Of a DNA stretch of 64,000 nt, positions 60,001-64,000 are shown in pieces. This DNA is from Pontederia crassipes. Its lineage: Eukaryota > Streptophyta > Magnoliopsida > Commelinales > Pontederiaceae. The notes under the pieces are model-generated. The model had not been told where the DNA came from and searched no databases. It worked only from the letters and a program-made list of their open reading frames with translations. The stretch spans positions 69,724,077 through 69,788,076 of the forward strand of contig CM060194.1 of assembly GCA_030549335.1 (NCBI GenBank). Direction: 5' to 3'. The position numbers were made by a program, and so were the translations under genes. Every line of letters begins with the position of its first letter. Positions within the stretch are counted from its first letter, which is position 1.

Positions 60001-61188
60001 GGGCACTGGCCCCCCTCTGTGATCTCGCACGCCGGCGAGCTCGCACAGGGGGCGCCGCCCTCGTTTCTTCCAGGCTGCGTGTGATGAAGTCACGACGGAG
60101 GCATCCCGCCCCCCCTTTCTTCCTTGCCCCGCGCGAGGAAGACGTGAGGGGGGCCGGCGCGCCCCTTTCCCCCTTCGCCGGTCGCGAGGGAGAAAGGGTG
60201 GCGCCACCCCCCTTTTCTCCTTCGACAGGCGCCCGATGGAGAAGGGGTGTCGGACCCCTGCCCGGCGCCCATGGAGAAGGGGGGCCGTCTGCCCCCCTTT
60301 TTGTTTATTTTTTATTTTTAATATTAGTTTATTATATTATATTATTTTTTAATGATGTGGATGAAAGAGAAATGGCTGATGTCATGTAACCTAGACAACC
60401 GAAAAACCTACTATCATCGGTCAAGTGGACGAATCGTGCAATAAAATCAAAGTTGGGGGACGTTTTAGTTACAAATTGAAGTTGGTGAACGGTTTAGATA
60501 TCGACTCAAAGTTGGGGATGAGCCGTGTAATTGACCCCTCCTTTTGTATTCGAGAGTGGGGTTTTGGGTAGTCATTATACGTCTCCTTTTTTCGCCACAC
60601 ATGTACATGTCTTTCATTTGACATTGATATATATGGATGGATGACAATCACAACTTTGGTAGTCATCCTTTTTCTCCTTTGAAAAAAAACCATGACAGAT
60701 TATTTGAGAACTTTTCCGTTTTCTTGATTGTTTACTTCATTGGAGAAAAAATGCAGTTTGATGTTCTGATTTAGCGTAAGATTTACATTCCAGCTGATAT
60801 CATGATTTATGGACATCTAACGGTATGTGAAGATTTACATTCCAGCTGATATCATGATTTATGGACATCTAACGGTATGTCCAGTTTGGTTATTGTGCAC
60901 CACCAAGTTCAATGCATAGAACTAAAATATTTCTCTTGCAGGTATTTTAGCTTGTTTGGATGGTTATATGAACATTGCAATGGAGCAAACAGAAGAGTAT
61001 GTCAACGGTCAGTTAAAGAACAAATATGGGGATGCTTTTATTAGAGGAAATAATGGTAAGATCTATAAAGCCTTCTATCACGTTCGGGTCCTACTGCTTC
61101 TCTGATCATGTTGCTCAATTACACACGATATTTGGATGCAGTTCTCTATATTAGCACCTCAAAAAGGACTCTTGCAGAAGGCGCATGA
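57047..61188 (+). CDS. LSM6: U6 snRNA-associated Sm-like protein LSM6
   Basis: LSM6 is one of seven Sm-like subunits in the LSM2-8 ring (nuclear, binds U6 snRNA for splicing) and the LSM1-7 ring (cytoplasmic, mRNA decapping). Three exons join in frame to give 96 residues: 57047-57176, 60942-61055 and 61142-61188, all GT-AG. A short glycine-rich start (MSTGGAGGGAASGGGS) precedes the conserved body. Sm1 has KTPADFLKSIRGRPVVVKLN and then SGVDYRGILACLDGYMNIAM. Sm2 has YGDAFIRGNNVLYIS, with the RG-N core that contacts RNA, and the end is KRTLAEGA. Length and both Sm motifs are complete. The first intron is 3.77 kb and holds a LINE fragment, a large foldback element and two local duplications, yet both splice sites remain intact. 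Identity is near certain. Confidence 0.96.
58210..58460. repeat. Diverged direct repeat in LSM6 intron 1
   Basis: AATGAGATGAAGGAAGAA, followed by TCATGAAT-CATGTTT and AAGTGTATGGTT, occurs at about 58219 and again at about 58379. Flanking CATACAATT and TTAAAATT strings are shared too, so this is an old duplication with a period of about 160 bases. Confidence 0.75.
59137..59480 (+). mobile_element. LINE 3' fragment (zf-RVT region) in LSM6 intron 1
   Basis: The plus-strand translation reads LMRRDRLLTRR, a stop, then MARWVPHVETSYVLCGEAEE and DIAHLFFACSVSLDVWQQ. This is the zinc-binding zf-RVT module (C-x-x-C...H...C) found at the C-terminus of plant LINE reverse transcriptases. In-frame stops show it is dead. 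No other LINE domain is present upstream, which is consistent with 5' truncation. Confidence 0.8.
59496..60532. mobile_element. Foldback-type DNA element in LSM6 intron 1
   Basis: Arms of about 230-255 bases are inverted copies. The left runs from AATTACACGG (59496) through CCAACTTTGATTTTAT, TTCACTTGACCGATGATAGT and CATCCACATCATTAAAAAAT. The right holds the reverse complements and ends CCGTGTAATT (60532). The interior (59750-60300) is very GC-rich, with repeated GGGGGC and CTCCCTTCGCCGG-type strings that also tend to pair. No clear target duplication was found and no coding sequence is present. Confidence 0.8.
60778..60880. repeat. Perfect 52-bp tandem duplication just upstream of LSM6 exon 2
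   Basis: The 51-base string from AAGATTTACATTCCAGCTGA to ACGGTATGT appears at 60778-60828 and again, without a mismatch, at 60830-60880. It ends 61 bases before exon 2. Perfect identity implies a recent event. Confidence 0.97.
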
Positions 61189-63293
61189 TGCGACTGTCGT
61201 CCCATAATTTTCTTTTTGGCTGCCATTTTTATGAACGGTGTAGCTACCGAACTGATAGTATCTGTGCTGTTGATGAATTAGGTATTGCTAAGAGCATGAA
61301 GTATAAGCAACTTATGCATTCTGTACTAATGTTTGACCAGGGAGCTCATGCATATTTGCACTGTTGCATAATATAATTTAAGCATCATCATATCTTGTTG
61401 GCCAACGCTTCCTCTGATCTTTTTAGCTCGGGTCACTTGCCTTTTCGTTCCTGTACTCTTTTCGTTGTGCGTCTCATTTAGCCAAACGTAAATTGAAGAT
61501 TACTTATTATTACCATTTATTTATTTATTTATTTATGATGTAGTAACGAATTTGTATGATGGTTCTTATTTTTGAAGCAAAAATTCTTCAGCCAAATACC
61601 CTCACAAGCTTAAGAATTTGGGAGTATTTGTGTGGGTGTAGTAGTTGGTATATGTTTTATTAAAAAGAAGAATTCACTGCAATATTATGAACATTAAATA
61701 CCCCCATATATATATCTAAAACATATCACTGAAATATTCTATTTAAAAATGATAATCAGAATACATTATTTACTTCTTTCCCTTCTAAAACATCACTCAA
61801 ATCCGGATTTGTTTTCAGTCGCATCCGGATATGACAGAATATTCTGGATCAGGTAAAAATAGATTGAACTTATATTTTTTTAGATTTTAATAAATCTAAG
61901 AATAACAATAAGTTTAAAATAAAAAAGTAATAACAATAAAAATAAATAATACTAAGAATAATAAGTATTAAAATTATATGAGAATATAAGTTTTTTATTT
62001 AATTTTTTTAATAAAAGAATACCTTACACAAATCAAAGAAAGTAAAAAATAACTATAAAACTTTTTGTTATACTCTGTACTCTTCTATTTCTCCTCGTTC
62101 TCTAAATTTCGTCTTTTCCATCACTTTCGACGAACATGACATTTGTTCAAATTAACATATATTAAACAATTAAGGACCAATCTTATATTAAAAGAATATA
62201 CACATAAATAGAACTAACAATACACCTCTCTCCATATAAATATGTGACCAGAACCTCTTCTTGGCTGCATTATTCTCCTGTTCACACTTCATACATACAT
62301 ACGTGTATGAATCGAATTAAATGCATATCAACCGGTTTGCTGAATGCTTAATTTTGCACTGAGCTCCCTTTTGCTATAGATAAAAAGTGATTTGAGAGAG
62401 GACAAAGAAGATAAACACAAAATAAAATTTTAAAAAACAGAAAAATCTAGAAAAAGGAATAGGCCATATCCTGAAAGGTTCAAAATAGAGCAAATGCTCA
62501 TCTTTTAGTCATGTACAGATAAAGATGCTACCCAGAGGCCAGAGTTAATCTTCAAAAACACAACCATCTAATCAGAGCACTGACAAAACCTAACCTGAAA
62601 TTAAACCAGAGCTCTTATCCTCTATTTTTACCCGCATAGTTAGCAAAAGACAATGATCCACAGTCTACAACAACCGAGAAAAAATGAAAACACAAAAATA
62701 AAAGACTACTGCAAAGACAATTGATATACTAATTTAAGAACAAAAGTTCTCATAAAAACAAGGAAGAAAATGCTGACTTGCCATCAAAATGTTGTTACAA
62801 GCTTCAGAAGTTTTGATTGTAATAAAATACAACATATATGGTGAATGCAGACACCTCCAAGAATTACACCAAAAACAAAGCATAAGTAAATGAGCACTAA
62901 GAATAGGACATACAAAGTCTGAATGTTTTTAAAATTGATAACCGAGTAGCTATTTTTGTGTCTCTGTGTGTTTGTTAGAGCAGTACCAACCTTTTTTTAG
63001 TGATTCAAAATTTCATCATTCCTCCGGAAGATGCAGTTGTGTCTTGGCATGGAAATGTGTAGCCTCAAGAAAATGCTGCTGATTGGTTCATATCGATGTG
63101 ATTTCCCAAGCAGTATAAGAATATGCAAAAGAAGCTAATCAGGCTTGCAGCAAAGGTGTATGAATTATTAGTTCACCATGGCATCCTAATTTATGCCTTG
63201 AGAAGAAGATAAATAAATTGTAACTCAGAAATGAATGTTGCAGCTGGTACAGTATATCCAAAATCAAGGAGATCATTTGAGATTCCTTCCAAG
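61189..63293. other. AT-rich region between convergent LSM6 and DnaJ/DUF3444 genes
   Basis: It holds the 3' flanks of both genes. The LSM6 3' untranslated region probably covers the first few hundred bases. No gene, RNA or repeat was recognised in the rest. Confidence 0.5.
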
Positions 63294-64000
63294 TTAATTC
63301 TGTGTTCCCTTGCTCACATCATCCTTCACTTCTGTGATAATTTGAAGCAATTCCACAGGAGTAGCTGCTGGATCCAATTCAAGACAGCCCTTCAAAGAAT
63401 TATGAGTTTCTTCACCTGTAAGCATATAATAAGGAACCTGATGCGAAAAGCGAAACATCTCTTCCCTTGGGATTCTCGTGAACTCCTTTGTGTCCAAATG
63501 CCGCCGAAACACTGTTTTGAAACCAGCAACTTTGACTAGCGGGGTGACAACAACACCTTGTTCTTCGCTATCATCATCAAGGACTTCCACCATCTCATAC
63601 TTGTGTATAATGTCATCAGGTGTAAACTCATTCCAATCCGGCGACCAGTTCTTATAAACTGCCCAAATATCGCCTTTCTTTGGGAGAATTTTAATAACTC
63701 CCCTTCGACCCTTCTCCCATCTCATCCTATGTGAGAATATATTAATTGTCTCCCCAATTTGGTATCTGCCTATCCTAAAATCTCCGCATGTCTTGGCATA
63801 ACCAGAGCTGACCCATTTGATTGGTCCTAACTCACTGTTTGACTTTGAAGTCAGAAATGTCATGCGGATCCTAAATGGTTTAAGAGAAAGAACCTTTTGG
63901 ATTAAGACATAGAGCCGAGGCATACCATCCTCACTATCATATGTCGCCCATACTTGATCACCTCTAAAAGTCCTTTCCAGACGATCCTTGTCAAAATCAT
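63294..64000 (-). CDS. DnaJ/DUF3444-type protein, C-terminal part (cut by window edge)
   Basis: An open frame of 235 codons runs from the window edge to a stop at 63294. It contains a DUF3444 domain: FDKDRLERTFRGDQVWATYD and SEDGMPRLYVLIQKVLS (63998-63880), then IGRYQIGETINIFSHRMRW (about 63770), then KKGDIWAVYKNWSPDWNEF (about 63670), then a VVVTPLVKVAGFKTVFRR strand and FRFSHQVPYYMLTGEE near the end. In plants this domain usually sits at the C-terminus of large nuclear proteins that start with a DnaJ domain, sometimes in two copies. The DnaJ part would lie beyond 64000, so its presence is inferred from the family only. The ATG at 63923 is internal, because the frame and domain continue upstream of it. 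Function is not well established. Confidence 0.88.
   Translation of the reverse strand, partial: DFDKDRLERTFRGDQVWATYDSEDGMPRLYVLIQKVLSLKPFRIRMTFLTSKSNSELGPIKWVSSGYAKTCGDFRIGRYQIGETINIFSHRMRWEKGRRGVIKILPKKGDIWAVYKNWSPDWNEFTPDDIIHKYEMVEVLDDDSEEQGVVVTPLVKVAGFKTVFRRHLDTKEFTRIPREEMFRFSHQVPYYMLTGEETHNSLKGCLELDPAATPVELLQIITEVKDDVSKGTQN

Noticed and set aside
59658-60389. Frames of 85-172 codons in both strands in LSM6 intron 1
   Set aside because: They fall inside the foldback element and reflect its GC-rich palindromic core.

Overview
This is plant nuclear DNA. Genes have short phase-conserved GT-AG exons and long AT-rich intergenic spaces, and there is an LTR retrotransposon with a tRNA-iMet primer site, plus LINEs, MULE-type DNA transposons and plant-only families (CLE peptides, HIPP metallochaperone, DUF4408/DUF761, HVA22, DnaJ-DUF3444). 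GC-rich coding exons on an AT-rich background, with GC-rich MULE-type elements, suggest a non-grass monocot. That placement is inference; no sequence search was possible.

Layout. 1-8.3 kb: AT-rich DNA with one gene, a membrane-anchored DUF4408/DUF761 protein (-) whose 5' leader is a long pyrimidine tract. 8.29-10.27 kb: a Mutator-like element with long terminal inverted repeats and an exact 9-bp target duplication. 12.3-12.7 kb: a small MITE. 13.5-19.2 kb: two HVA22-family loci in the same orientation, the left one broken and the right one intact. Between them lie three MULE-type elements side by side (15.3-18.0 kb), one of which holds a piece of the chloroplast gene ndhC between its inverted repeats. 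20.2-23.6 kb: a divergent pair of CLE signalling-peptide genes with almost the same peptide motif. 23.7-32 kb: AT-rich, gene-poor, with tandem repeats and retroelement-like promoter debris. 32-37.9 kb: a decayed L1-type LINE (-). 39.1-41.0 kb: a five-exon HIPP gene (-) with two heavy-metal domains and a C-terminal CaaX box. 44.83-54.12 kb: a decayed Ty3/gypsy chromovirus (-), both LTRs present. 57.05-61.19 kb: LSM6 (+), whose first intron has taken in a LINE fragment and a large foldback element. 63.29 kb to the end: the C-terminal part of a DnaJ/DUF3444 protein (-), cut by the window edge.

The genes do not form a pathway. LSM6 acts in RNA decay and splicing, HVA22 in ER shaping under stress, HIPP in metal binding, and the CLE pair in cell-to-cell signalling. 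The most unusual features are the MULE-type element carrying plastid DNA, the divergent CLE pair with non-standard peptide ends, and retroelement control regions built from arrays of short palindromes.
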